From positions 186,001 through 250,000 of the forward strand of contig NC_006048.2 in assembly GCF_000006445.2 (NCBI RefSeq): a stretch of DNA of 64,000 nt, read 5' to 3'. Below are positions 19,824 to 30,748 of this stretch, in pieces; the first letter of the stretch is position 1, and each line of letters begins with the position of its first letter. The notes under the pieces are model-generated. The model saw only the letters and a program-made list of their open reading frames with translations. It was not told the origin of the DNA and searched no databases. The DNA comes from Debaryomyces hansenii CBS767 (taxonomy: Eukaryota; Ascomycota; Pichiomycetes; Serinales; Debaryomycetaceae). A program made the position numbers and the translations under genes.

Positions 19824-21950
19824 ATGGCAACGAGTATTCCCGTACAGATGACCATGGGCAATAATGGTCACAAACAGGCCAATGGATCGATTCCAGTTCC
19901 GTCACCACAACCAGTGGCACCGCCTACTAATCCGTCGAACATTTTGATGGAAACTACAGCAGGCACATGGCTCGCGATTGGGTCGTTGGCAGAGAGCTTG
20001 GGAGACGTAGAAAAAGCGTTGGCGTCGTACGATTCGGCATTAAGACACTCACCTAACAACCCGGAGATCTTGACCAAGTTGGCTAATATGTATAGGTCGA
20101 AGGATGTTTTTTTCAAGGCTGCGGAGTTGTATGAACAAGCGTTGAACTTTCACCCAGAGAACGGTGAAACATGGGGTTTATTGGGTCACTGCTACTTGAT
20201 GTTAGACGATTTGCAAAGGGCATACGCGGCGTATCAAAGAGCCTTATATTACTTGGATAATCCAAATGTTCCTAAGTTATGGCACGGAATTGGTATTTTA
20301 TACGACAGATATGGTTCGTTAGAATATGCCGAAGAAGCTTTCGTCCGGGTCTTAGAATTGGACCCCAACTTCGACAAATCAAATGAAATTTACTTTAGAT
20401 TGGGGATTATTTATAAGCATCAAGGCAAATTACAGTCCGCGCTTGAATGCTTCCAATACATCTTGACTAATCCTCCACATCCATTAACACAACCGGATGT
20501 TTGGTTCCAAATCGGATCTGTATTGGAACAACAAAAGGATTGGAATGGGGCCAAGGAAGCTTACGAAAAGGTGTTACAAGTCAATCCCCAACATGCAAAG
20601 GTATTGCAACAATTAGGTTGTTTGTATTCTCAAGCAGAACCCGCACCATCGGGAAACTCCAATCAGCAACCTTTCCAACAAGATTTAAATATCGCCTTGA
20701 AGTATTTACTACAATCCTTAGAGATCGACCAATCAGATGCCCACTCATGGTACTACCTTGGTAGAGTTCATATGATTAGAGGGGACTTCAATGCTGCTTA
20801 TGAAGCTTTCCAACAGGCAGTCAACAGAGACTCCAGAAACCCCACATTTTGGTGTTCTATTGGTGTTTTGTATTATCAAATTTCTCAATATCGCGATGCT
20901 TTAGATGCGTATACTAGAGCCATTAGATTGAACCCTTACATCAGTGAGGTTTGGTACGACTTAGGAACATTGTATGAGACTTGTAATAATCAAATCAGTG
21001 ATGCGTTAGATGCGTATAGACAGGCCGAAAGGTTAGATCCAAGTAACCCTCATATCAAGGCAAGATTAGATCAATTAATCAAATACCAACAAGACGGTAA
21101 TACTCAACCACCTCAACCGCCACCAGTTAGCCAACAACCGAAATTACCACAGGGGATGATCTTAGAAAGCACACAAATGCAACAACAAGGTCCCCAACAA
21201 CCCCAATTATTACCAGGGCACCCACCACCACCACCATCAGCGCAACAACAATCACAATTACATCAGCAACCACCTCTTTTACAACCTCATCAACAGGGAC
21301 CGCCACCTCCACATTCGCTCCCACAACCACATCAAATTTCTCAACCTAACCAGCCTGCAGTTTCACCAATTCCACCTGTCCATCAACCTCCTCCACTTGC
21401 CCAATCAAATCCACAAACATCGTACCTTCCAAGTATTCCTCAGCCATCATCGCAAATTCAATCATCCACACATACCCCAAACCAAGCAAGTGTTAAACCA
21501 CCATCACCACCACCGCAGTCAAGTTTACCTCCACCTCAAAATTCTCCACCCCAAAAGAGTACTTCAATTCCTTCAATTCAACAAAATAATGGTACGAAGC
21601 GTGATTTGGAAGATAAGAAGGATACCAAGGTCACGAAGAAACAATCAAAGAAGAGTGCGAAGTCACAACAAAATAGCTCTTTAAACTCTTTAGCTAATGC
21701 TGCAAATAACGCTAGTTCTGCCAAGTCAGAGACACCAAAGACAGATGAACGTGAACCTAAGTCCACTAAACAAAGTCCAAAAGCTGATAAGGAAAGCTCG
21801 AAGTCTAAGACTGAAGTACCTCAATTTTCTTCTAACGTTACTGGTAAAAAAGAAGACGAAGAAGAGGAAACAGAGGAAAAGAAGTCTTCTGAACCAGTTG
21901 AACCACCATTGAGAAGAGTTGATGAGGATGAAAATTACGATGATGATTAA
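19824..21950 (+). CDS. SSN6: Transcriptional corepressor Ssn6/Cyc8
   Basis: TPR subunit of the Tup1-Ssn6 general corepressor, which is tethered by DNA-binding repressors and works partly through histone deacetylases. The N-terminal region holds about ten tetratricopeptide repeats from roughly residue 45 to 420, starting TWLAIGSLAESLGDVEKALA. A Pro/Gln-rich region with polyproline and QQ runs follows, then a charged tail that ends DEDENYDDD. At 708 residues it is shorter than the 966-residue S. cerevisiae protein, which has longer glutamine tracts. The ATG at 19824 follows a long leader region. It is convergent with the RING-variant gene, 92 bases away. Confidence 0.97.
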   Translation: MATSIPVQMTMGNNGHKQANGSIPVPSPQPVAPPTNPSNILMETTAGTWLAIGSLAESLGDVEKALASYDSALRHSPNNPEILTKLANMYRSKDVFFKAAELYEQALNFHPENGETWGLLGHCYLMLDDLQRAYAAYQRALYYLDNPNVPKLWHGIGILYDRYGSLEYAEEAFVRVLELDPNFDKSNEIYFRLGIIYKHQGKLQSALECFQYILTNPPHPLTQPDVWFQIGSVLEQQKDWNGAKEAYEKVLQVNPQHAKVLQQLGCLYSQAEPAPSGNSNQQPFQQDLNIALKYLLQSLEIDQSDAHSWYYLGRVHMIRGDFNAAYEAFQQAVNRDSRNPTFWCSIGVLYYQISQYRDALDAYTRAIRLNPYISEVWYDLGTLYETCNNQISDALDAYRQAERLDPSNPHIKARLDQLIKYQQDGNTQPPQPPPVSQQPKLPQGMILESTQMQQQGPQQPQLLPGHPPPPPSAQQQSQLHQQPPLLQPHQQGPPPPHSLPQPHQISQPNQPAVSPIPPVHQPPPLAQSNPQTSYLPSIPQPSSQIQSSTHTPNQASVKPPSPPPQSSLPPPQNSPPQKSTSIPSIQQNNGTKRDLEDKKDTKVTKKQSKKSAKSQQNSSLNSLANAANNASSAKSETPKTDEREPKSTKQSPKADKESSKSKTEVPQFSSNVTGKKEDEEEETEEKKSSEPVEPPLRRVDEDENYDDD

Positions 21951-22042
21951 TGCTTAATTATATTCTCTGCGTGCTATCGTTTTGTATGATTTATGTTTCT
22001 CTTATATAGTAAGATGTAAAATAAATTAGTATGTTTAAATAT

Positions 22043-23896
22043 TTACTCTACATATCTTCCTGGAAATCGTTGTGCAAATTCATCTTCATCTTCCGTAATC
22101 CAGTTACTATCGTCATTGGCGTTGTCATTATCATCACTTTGTTGGTCATTGGTAGTTTGATGTCTATCGACATCAATGCATAAGACTGACATTTGTGATA
22201 TTTGTTCAGCTTTCTTTTTACTTAAGTACAAATTTATGCAATCTTTAACAAAAACCACAGCAACCATACCAATTATATTGCCCAATAATACTAATTGATT
22301 CTGTGGAATGTCTGAAAATTTCTTAGTTTGTAAAAGTTTAAATATCATGTTGCCTAATTTGGAACTGGCGATAGGCCATAAAACTGTTGTTACAAATCTC
22401 ATTGTGATAGATTTATATAAAAATGCAGATGAATAGTCATTGTTAATGCATGCTTTAGTTTCATGAATCCATGACAAAACCTTAAGTCTGGAATATGACA
22501 ATTGTAGATTAGAGTTGAAACAACGTTCATAATATAATAATTTCTTTTTGATGAACTTGAATAGAGTTGTTATCAATGGATACGAAGATTTTGACTTGAA
22601 TTCTTTCTCAACTTGATCATCTACTGCATCTCTGAAGCTTTTAAATTTAAATTCTAATTTTCCAATATTAGCACCAATTTCTTCTAATTCATCTAATTCA
22701 GATGCATCTAATGAATTGGCTATATCACGAGGCCTTATACTCATCGCAATGTTGAAGTGAAGTCTGTTTAAAGTCATTCTAAAGAATAAATCATACACCC
22801 ATCTCAAAGGTACTAACATAGATATCATATTATTTGCTTTCCACAAATTAATACCGTTTAAAAGCCCTAAGCCCTCAGATATAGACCGTGGGTTCTGAAA
22901 AATCCTCAGAACCAGATGTTGAAAGTTAGTAGTTACAGACCTGAATAATTCATGATTACCTAAAGATGAAATATATCCACTTATCATAAATTCGGTAAGC
23001 CAATTGTTAAAAGAATTCTCTTTCGAACTGCCCAATAAACAATTCATTATTGAAGTTGAACGCATACGGTAGAGTACTATTGGCAAAACCGGAATACGTG
23101 AAAATTTTAATGGATCTACCAATCCTTTGGATAACGCCTGTTCTAAATTATCAATTGCATAATTATTAACATTTCCAAATAAAACTTGAGATAATGAAGA
23201 ATTTGATAATGCTGCATTGGGTGACGAGTTTTTTGTTAACATTTTTAATAGTATAGGTGTTGGAATCAACGAATCCATCATTTTCAAACCGAGAGATGTT
23301 AACCCAATATAACCCATGGAAACGACTCCAGTAACGGCAGAAGTAATCCCAATAAATAGTCCACCGTAAGTAATGCTTCGCGTGATGAGAGTCCTTGTAG
23401 CGGTTGTAAACGTCAAGAACGAAGACCTTCTCATACTGAAGACTATATCATCTTTACATTGGGGACATGGCGCCAATAAGAGCACCACAAACCCATTGGA
23501 TGAGTATTGTGAATCACTATTCGAAGATAAGTTCTCAGCCGTTACGTTACCACTTAAACTGGCCGCAATGTTTGTAATCCAGTTGTTTAATTGTTGCGAA
23601 GATATGTTGATGTGAATTCTTGTTTCATGTTGGGGTTGTCCAACTCCAATACTCTCATCATGACTATGGGAATGTGGTCTTCTTACTGAACCCTCTGTAA
23701 GAGTCAGAGCGTTAACTACTTGTAACTTATCAGACGATAATGAATTAAACCAGTCAAGTAGACATTTTCTATGAGCAGTTAATGAACAAGTTGAGCATGG
23801 ATGGACCAAATCTTCAGCATCACGTAAACTTCCAAAAGGTGGTATGTCAGTCTCACCACCTAGACAAAAGCTGCAAACATCTATATCAGTTGACAT
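22043..23896 (-). CDS. RING-variant (RING-CH) membrane protein, probable E3 ubiquitin ligase
   Basis: The N-terminus has a split RING-CH zinc finger: C8 and C11 (CSFC), C34 and C37 (CSTC), H42 and C45 (HRKC), then C144 and C147 (CPQC). The C4HC3 order fits MARCH/Doa10-type ubiquitin ligases. Between the sixth and seventh ligands about 100 residues are inserted, rich in Ser, His and Asn, far more than usual. Hydrophobic segments lie around residues 170-205 and near the C-terminus before an acidic, Asp/Asn-rich tail. The start is the ATG at 23896 (MSTDIDVCSF); the upstream frame lacks an ATG. I know no S. cerevisiae orthologue. The substrate and membrane are unknown. Confidence 0.75.
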   Translation of the reverse strand: MSTDIDVCSFCLGGETDIPPFGSLRDAEDLVHPCSTCSLTAHRKCLLDWFNSLSSDKLQVVNALTLTEGSVRRPHSHSHDESIGVGQPQHETRIHINISSQQLNNWITNIAASLSGNVTAENLSSNSDSQYSSNGFVVLLLAPCPQCKDDIVFSMRRSSFLTFTTATRTLITRSITYGGLFIGITSAVTGVVSMGYIGLTSLGLKMMDSLIPTPILLKMLTKNSSPNAALSNSSLSQVLFGNVNNYAIDNLEQALSKGLVDPLKFSRIPVLPIVLYRMRSTSIMNCLLGSSKENSFNNWLTEFMISGYISSLGNHELFRSVTTNFQHLVLRIFQNPRSISEGLGLLNGINLWKANNMISMLVPLRWVYDLFFRMTLNRLHFNIAMSIRPRDIANSLDASELDELEEIGANIGKLEFKFKSFRDAVDDQVEKEFKSKSSYPLITTLFKFIKKKLLYYERCFNSNLQLSYSRLKVLSWIHETKACINNDYSSAFLYKSITMRFVTTVLWPIASSKLGNMIFKLLQTKKFSDIPQNQLVLLGNIIGMVAVVFVKDCINLYLSKKKAEQISQMSVLCIDVDRHQTTNDQQSDDNDNANDDSNWITEDEDEFAQRFPGRYVE

Positions 23897-24111
23897 AACG
23901 AAACCAGTTAATAATGCGTTATTGTTATTTGATAAAGAGTATAAAAGATAACGTAGCTCAAATTTGAATGATAACGTTTTCACAGGCAAAATTGCTGCGA
24001 TTTTAGAGAATGCGTCTTGATGGTTTATTTAACTACGTAGAAACAACAAATATCATCAGTAACGTTCAAAGCTAGCTATATATCGTGATCTATAGTATAT
24101 TTATAACCACA

Positions 24112-24858
24112 TTAAAGTGATTTCGCAAGCTCAATACCCACAGCCAAATGGTACAATCTTGCATCCACTACACATCCTTCTTCTTTGACTAAACGATGTA
24201 ATTCTTTAACCAAGTCCTCAAGTGGAACGGAAAATGAATCAATGAATTCACCTTCTTCTAATTGAGGTTTTGGAGTGACGTTCTCAGGTTTTGTCAAGTC
24301 TACGTCAACGTAGGCAATTGCCATGTTTGCATTAGTTAAACCTGGATCACTTACCAAATCAGCCATGGAATCTGTCAGATGATTAAAAGTACTATGATAA
24401 CCAGTTTCCTCTATCAATTCACGAACAGCAGTAGATTCAACACTTTCCTTTGGGTCGACTAATCCTGCTGGCAACTCAATAACGACTGCCCCAACCGGAG
24501 GTCTAAATTGCTTCGTCAATACGATCTCCTTCTTCTTATTTGGATGATTGAGCAAAGCCACTATAGCGACACCATCAATATCAGTAGTTTCCGAACGGGT
24601 TGTCCTAATGGCCATTTCCCATACTCTGTCGTTACCCCTTGGATCTTTGTAGTTCAATTTACGGGTCTGAATCCATTTTCCTTGTTCTAGCGGCTCTACA
24701 GAAACTAATTTAGCATCGTATGGTGAACCTTTTGTATTTTTTGGCATTTTTTTCGAAGTGTTGTGGAAAAAGTATTTATAATATTGATGCACAGCAAAAG
24801 ACGGTTTCGTGAGATTTCTGATACTCGATTTTGAATATTGAGTGATTCTACAGGACAT
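24112..24858 (-). CDS. YSA1: ADP-ribose pyrophosphatase (Nudix)
   Basis: Nudix hydrolase that splits ADP-ribose into AMP and ribose 5-phosphate, limiting free ADP-ribose. The full Nudix box lies at residues 132-154: G, five residues, E138, seven residues, then R146 E147 L I E150 E151 x G153. The N-terminal 37 residues are basic and aromatic and could be a mitochondrial targeting sequence. An internal methionine (MPKNTKG) at residue 38 would give a 211-residue cytosolic form. The gene is divergent from SUS1, and the two share a 118-base promoter. Confidence 0.93.
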   Translation of the reverse strand: MSCRITQYSKSSIRNLTKPSFAVHQYYKYFFHNTSKKMPKNTKGSPYDAKLVSVEPLEQGKWIQTRKLNYKDPRGNDRVWEMAIRTTRSETTDIDGVAIVALLNHPNKKKEIVLTKQFRPPVGAVVIELPAGLVDPKESVESTAVRELIEETGYHSTFNHLTDSMADLVSDPGLTNANMAIAYVDVDLTKPENVTPKPQLEEGEFIDSFSVPLEDLVKELHRLVKEEGCVVDARLYHLAVGIELAKSL

Positions 24859-24976
24859 TTCAAAGAAGAATATAATACCTAGGTGTAAAGGACTATACCC
24901 ACATATATATAATTTCCTTATTTAAGCAAGATCTTCGTGTACATTCGAGAGCTGCTACTTACATTGCTATTTCAAA

Positions 24977-25282
24977 ATGACACAACAACAAGATGAACTA
25001 GATCAAATAAAATCACAAATCCAAGAGCATCTCATATCGTCCGGAAACTACGACATAATAAATAAACAGTTGAAATTGCAACTCTATGAATCTGGATGGT
25101 TTGACAAGGTCACACAATTGGCTAACCGTGAATTACAAGAAAACCTGGCTCACGACACGGCCGTCAGTTTCGATCAGTTATTCTCATTCGTAAAGCCTAA
25201 AGCAGAAGAGATGGTACCTTCAAATATAAAGGAAGATGTGTTGGAGAGACTTAAGGATTATTTGGACGACGTTATCCAATAA
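24977..25282 (+). CDS. SUS1: SAGA and TREX-2 subunit Sus1
   Basis: Small helical protein shared by the SAGA deubiquitinase module and the nuclear-pore TREX-2 mRNA export complex. It has 101 residues against 96 in S. cerevisiae. The motifs LKSQIQ-like IKSQIQEHLISSGNYDIINKQ, LYESGWFDKV and VKPKAEEMVP are all recognisable. The reading frame is continuous from ATG to stop, whereas the S. cerevisiae gene is interrupted by two introns. It is divergent from YSA1. Confidence 0.95.
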   Translation: MTQQQDELDQIKSQIQEHLISSGNYDIINKQLKLQLYESGWFDKVTQLANRELQENLAHDTAVSFDQLFSFVKPKAEEMVPSNIKEDVLERLKDYLDDVIQ

Positions 25283-25742
25283 TCTCAGCAGCTTATAAAT
25301 TAGGCCTTCGTACATGTCAGAAGTCGTCGTCGACGAAGAGCAACTGGAGTATCTCTGGACTGGGGATAGCTAGATAACCGGAAATTCTCCACCTTCAATC
25401 TGTATACTACATGCATATATACTATAACAAACAATGTAATCAAAATGTACAAAAATTCATAAAGCAACTGATGTAGGACCAGTTGTCCGATGCCAGTGGT
25501 TAGTAGTGGTTCCCAGTGGTACCCAATGCGACTCCGACCGCACCAAATGTAACGTTGCAATCCATGTCTCATCATGTCGTATTTTTAGACGTTTGAAAAA
25601 AATGTCGTATCCAATCAATAACGATTTTTTGTTGCTGATATTTCTGACTATCACAAAATTAAAACATTAAAAACTTCTTAGTCTTTATACTTCAACAGAT
25701 AGTAAACATAGCAGAAACATTACAAATACATATTCACATAGG
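25283..25742. other. Intergenic SUS1-complex I subunit gene
   Basis: 460 bases with no supported gene. A 19-codon ATG frame at 25314-25373 is too short to call. The last 120 bases are AT-rich and serve as the likely promoter of the complex I gene. Confidence 0.45.
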
Positions 25743-26369
25743 ATGTATTCATTAGCTAGAAGATCTATATTGAGTGTCGGCAGACATCAATCTATGAAGA
25801 TGATTCCATATGGAGCTGTCCGTTCGATTTCCTCAAAGGATTTGACGCCAAAGCCATTGGCTACCGACTTCCCATTGATGTCGCAAAAGACAGCTTCGGC
25901 TCCTGTTGATTACGCTTTAACCTCGTTGGATGCCATCGCTAACTGGGCTAGAAAATCGTCGTTTTGGCCCGTCACTTTCGGTTTGGCTTGTTGTGCCGTC
26001 GAAATGATGCATGTTTCCACTCCAAGATACGATCAAGATAGATTGGGGATTATTTTCAGAGCATCCCCTCGTCAATCCGATATCATGATTGTCGCAGGTA
26101 CCGTCACGAACAAGATGGCTCCAGCTTTGAGACAAGTTTACGATCAAATGGCCGACCCAAGATGGGTCATTTCTATGGGCTCGTGTGCCAACGGTGGTGG
26201 TTATTACCATTATTCGTACTCGGTCGTCAGAGGCTGTGACAGACTTATCCCTGTAGATGTCTACGTTCCTGGATGTCCTCCAACTGCCGAAGCCTTGATG
26301 TACGGTGTTTTCCAATTACAAAAGAAAATGATGAAGACTAGAATCACCAGATTATGGTACAGAAGTTAA
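25743..26369 (+). CDS. NADH:ubiquinone oxidoreductase PSST subunit (NDUFS7/NuoB type)
   Basis: Iron-sulfur subunit of respiratory complex I that holds cluster N2, the last electron carrier before ubiquinone. The 208-residue protein has a basic mitochondrial presequence of about 30-50 residues. The cluster ligands are visible: the adjacent pair C83-C84 in [11 protein letters not shown]148 in MGSCANGGG and C178 in [11 protein letters not shown]. The C-terminus ITRLWYRS is also typical. This gene shows that the organism has a rotenone-type complex I, ruling out Saccharomyces and close relatives. Codon use is more biased than in neighbouring genes, suggesting strong expression. Confidence 0.97.
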   Translation: MYSLARRSILSVGRHQSMKMIPYGAVRSISSKDLTPKPLATDFPLMSQKTASAPVDYALTSLDAIANWARKSSFWPVTFGLACCAVEMMHVSTPRYDQDRLGIIFRASPRQSDIMIVAGTVTNKMAPALRQVYDQMADPRWVISMGSCANGGGYYHYSYSVVRGCDRLIPVDVYVPGCPPTAEALMYGVFQLQKKMMKTRITRLWYRS

Positions 26370-27363
<994 letters not shown>

Positions 27364-27770
27364 ATTGGCGATGCGGAAGGTTATACTGGGATTTCAATTT
27401 TTGGTTTTCTTTCGGGTGATTTGGTTTTCTTCGCTTCTGATAAGTTTAGTTTTAGTTTTTTTAGGTTAGGACTCGTAGGAGTCATTTTTAGTGTTTAAAT
27501 ATTACGGTTATGTTTATGTTTACGGAGTTGTAGATGACTAGCGAACTACTGCGTTTGTGGAGCACAACCACAAGTGGTGCGTATGTAACAAAAAACGAAA
27601 AGCCTATAATAAATTAGTCTAGAGCTAAACAGTAGAATATTGAACTATATAATAACAATTATGCAATATAACATTGAATGGGCGAAGTGAAATAAACGGA
27701 ATATTGAAGGAAACACAAACATTTGGTATATAAAATTGCTTTTAAGGTCGAACGTAGAGCTCTGAGAAAT
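27364..27770. other. Intergenic between convergent H3 and NGR1
   Basis: About 400 bases containing both 3' ends. A T-rich stretch follows the H3 stop codon. No gene is seen. Confidence 0.45.
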
Positions 27771-30014
27771 TCAATCATCATTATCATTTTTACTATCATT
27801 ATCATCTGCCTTAGCATTATCTATACTATCGTCATTAGCTGCTCGATCATCTTGAGGTGGGTACATAGCTTGAGGGTCAAGCTGCTGCAGTGGTATAAAT
27901 TGTTGGTACTGAAGATCATGCATTGGAAATCCTCCATTGAACATTGGAGGCATCATAAACCTGTGGTCTCCTTGGTAGGCCATGAAGTTTTCTGAATTGG
28001 CATTGGAATCATGATTCTCACCATTCAAATTCATATGAGCCATTGAATCAGCCAATTCATCTTGTCCTTGTTGGGAACCAGGAGGTGGAATGTGATAATC
28101 TGTAGGTAGGCCACCCATGTAGAATGGGGGTGGCGCAATTCCATGCCCTCTACCTTGGCTTTCATTAGAAGGTCTTTCATTTGAATCAACGTCAGATTTA
28201 TCGAATGAAGCATCATTATCTTCACTTGATGTAGAGTAATTCTGAATGTTCGAAGGATTAGGAGAACGCAAATTACCACGCGATTGCATAGAAATATGTG
28301 GAGGAAGGCCCATTGGTGGCATTCCTCCCATCATTGGCATACCAGCATTTTGCGAATGCCCATGTGCTCCAGGTATCGGCGGAGGATATCCACCAGCGGC
28401 TGCCGCAGCGGCAGCGGCAGCAATTGCACTAGCTGGGTCCATTCCCATAGATAATGCAGTTGCAGCTTGCATTTGAGCAGCCTGGGCTACTTGTTGTTGT
28501 TGCTGTTGGTATTTCTTATTATTCATCGAAACTCTGCCCCAACTTAATCTAACTCTATTACCTCCAATAATAAACCCTTGCATAGCAGCAATTGCTTCTT
28601 CAGCTTCTTCACGGGAGGAATATTTAATGAAACCACAATTCTTTCCTGGTGGGATTTTCACTTGTTGAATTATACCAAACGGTTTAAAGAGCGTAAATAA
28701 AGTTTGTTCGGTAACTTCAGATGATAAACCTCCGACAAATACTGTAGTATTATTAGGGTCAGTAAATGGCTGACCGTGTTGACCGCCCTGTAAATTCGGG
28801 GACCTAAGCTGCTCAACGTTAGGCTGGCCATTTGACGAAACATTCTGATCACGGTCGTCACTATATTCTTTGGTAGGTTGCATATCCATAGGAGACATAT
28901 GACTTGGATATGATTGCCGTGGAGGTACCTGATGAGGATGGTGTGGTGGAGGTGGCATTTGTGGATTTCCAAAAAATCCAAATGGAGAACCACCCATTGG
29001 CATAGCATTGGGTGGAATAAACATTTGTCTTCCCTGGTCAGGATTATAGAAATTAGGACTTGGAATATTAGGGTATCGAAGCTTTCCTCCTACATTCCTT
29101 GGAGTCGCTAAGGCAACCCTCAATGGTCTCCCACCAAACCAAGCACCATGCATTTCTACCAACGCCCGCTGTCTTTCCAGTTCATCCGTGAATCTAACGA
29201 ACCCAAAGCATCTTGATTTGCCAGAAACAGGGTCTGTCATAACCCGTACTGTTTTAATCGATGTTGGGAAACTTTTCTGGAAAAATGCCAATAAATGTGC
29301 TTCAGTTGTGGACGCCGATAAATCTCCAACAAATAATGAATATTCAGGAGTCTGAACGATAGGAGCACTCAACGTTGCACCACTAGCCCAATTAAGTCTG
29401 AAATATTTCTTCTGATTATCTGGGTTATTCGGAAATTGCTGTTGCGATGGCATAGCTATATCTGGTAATAATTGGCCATTTAAACCCAATGCTTGTTGAG
29501 CATCATCAAAACTTTCAAATTCAACAAAACAATAACCAGAATGTGAGAGTCCTTGTGCATTATTCTCTGGTTTAGGGGTTTTAGGCTTTATAATCTTAAC
29601 AGTTACCTTTTTATGCAATATCTGCCACCATAAATCAGATATAGCACCTTCATCTAGCCACGGGTCTAAGTCACCCATCCATAATGTACGTGGAGAATCA
29701 GGCTGACCTGTATTGGACCCTTGCTCTTTTTCAGCTGCTACACTCGATTGTTGCGTAGACACAGGCGGCCTAGGTATAGTAAAACCTGATAGCATTTCTT
29801 GTTCTTGTTGGTGCTGATGGCTAGCAGTACTTGATGTTAATGCAGGCTGTTCTAATGGTGCGACAGCACCATGCAAGTTGGACAGAACACTAGGGTTAGC
29901 AACCGAAGACGGCTTGATACCTGTATTTTCAGAATCAACACCAACAGGGGTGTCACTACCAGTTTCGGCATTATTTGAAACATATTCACCTTTATTAGAT
30001 TGTAAAAAAGACAT
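27771..30014 (-). CDS. NGR1: RNA-binding protein, Ngr1/Nam8 type with three RRMs
   Basis: Three RNA-recognition motifs are present. RRM1 is near residues 108-215 (RTLWMGDLDPWLDEGAI). RRM2 is near 226-308 (YSLFVGDLSAST, then CFGFVRF). RRM3 is near 420-495 (TTVFVGGLSSEV, then CGFIKYSS). RRM1 and RRM2 match S. cerevisiae Ngr1 more closely than Nam8, especially VRVMTDPVSGKSRCFGFVRF and the ATPRN end of RRM2. Ngr1 promotes decay of selected mRNAs, including the porin message. Low-complexity regions include poly-Q, a nine-alanine run, and Met/Pro/Gly-rich and Asp/Asn-rich tails. The 747-residue length fits Ngr1 (672 in S. cerevisiae). The start ATG at 30014 is clear. Confidence 0.9.
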   Translation of the reverse strand: MSFLQSNKGEYVSNNAETGSDTPVGVDSENTGIKPSSVANPSVLSNLHGAVAPLEQPALTSSTASHQHQQEQEMLSGFTIPRPPVSTQQSSVAAEKEQGSNTGQPDSPRTLWMGDLDPWLDEGAISDLWWQILHKKVTVKIIKPKTPKPENNAQGLSHSGYCFVEFESFDDAQQALGLNGQLLPDIAMPSQQQFPNNPDNQKKYFRLNWASGATLSAPIVQTPEYSLFVGDLSASTTEAHLLAFFQKSFPTSIKTVRVMTDPVSGKSRCFGFVRFTDELERQRALVEMHGAWFGGRPLRVALATPRNVGGKLRYPNIPSPNFYNPDQGRQMFIPPNAMPMGGSPFGFFGNPQMPPPPHHPHQVPPRQSYPSHMSPMDMQPTKEYSDDRDQNVSSNGQPNVEQLRSPNLQGGQHGQPFTDPNNTTVFVGGLSSEVTEQTLFTLFKPFGIIQQVKIPPGKNCGFIKYSSREEAEEAIAAMQGFIIGGNRVRLSWGRVSMNNKKYQQQQQQVAQAAQMQAATALSMGMDPASAIAAAAAAAAAGGYPPPIPGAHGHSQNAGMPMMGGMPPMGLPPHISMQSRGNLRSPNPSNIQNYSTSSEDNDASFDKSDVDSNERPSNESQGRGHGIAPPPFYMGGLPTDYHIPPPGSQQGQDELADSMAHMNLNGENHDSNANSENFMAYQGDHRFMMPPMFNGGFPMHDLQYQQFIPLQQLDPQAMYPPQDDRAANDDSIDNAKADDNDSKNDNDD

Positions 30015-30748
30015 ATTGCTTAACCTTATTGAGTACTTAAATCAAACGGAAAATATGAAAAAGCAAGCTGGGAATCAATGGAACAAAGTAAATCGAATCA
30101 GTCAATATTTGATGCAAGAGTTACGGTACCCACGAGTAATAATTGAACGGGATAGTGATATGAGTTAATTTTGCTTTGAAACGAAGTTTTTAAATGGTAT
30201 CACTAAACAACTTCAATTTCTATAAAAATTGATAAAGAATGCAATCGAAATTAACGAGTAACCTAAGAAGCAAAAAAAATCCAATTATGTATCAAAATAA
30301 AAGCCTATATTCAACAATTGATGTTTCAAAAAACTAGCGACTTTCTATTAATTCGTAATGGAGCAAGGTTTACAATTGCAACGAGTTGACTAAAAGAATA
30401 AATCAAAATGAAAAACTTGATGTTTAAAACACTGTAATAAAAAATTAGCTTGGTGGTGTAGAATTAAACTAATTGATTCAAGAATTAGGTTTATATCAAC
30501 TTAATGCTTTGAAAATTGGTTGCTTACAATTCTTACTTACATTGGTTAACTAATTTAAAATATAATCTAAAATCATAAACTGTAAAACTATTATGATTTA
30601 CAAGTTATCCGTATTGACCCAGTTTTTGTTTTGATCTGTAACAAAATAAACAATAGATCAGCGGCTATCATTTAGTAATTGAAGAACAATTAATATTCTT
30701 GGAGTCATTTGCTTCTAGAGATATTACTTATTGTTAGGTTTGTGAGTT
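30015..30748. other. Divergent promoter region NGR1 / NUD1
   Basis: 734 bases of AT-rich sequence between divergent genes. Both would have long leaders or promoters. I see no additional gene or clear element. Confidence 0.45.

Noticed and set aside
25314..25373. A 19-codon frame starting MSEVVVDEEQ after SUS1
   Set aside because: It is too short, has no splice donor that leads to a longer product, and has no known match.
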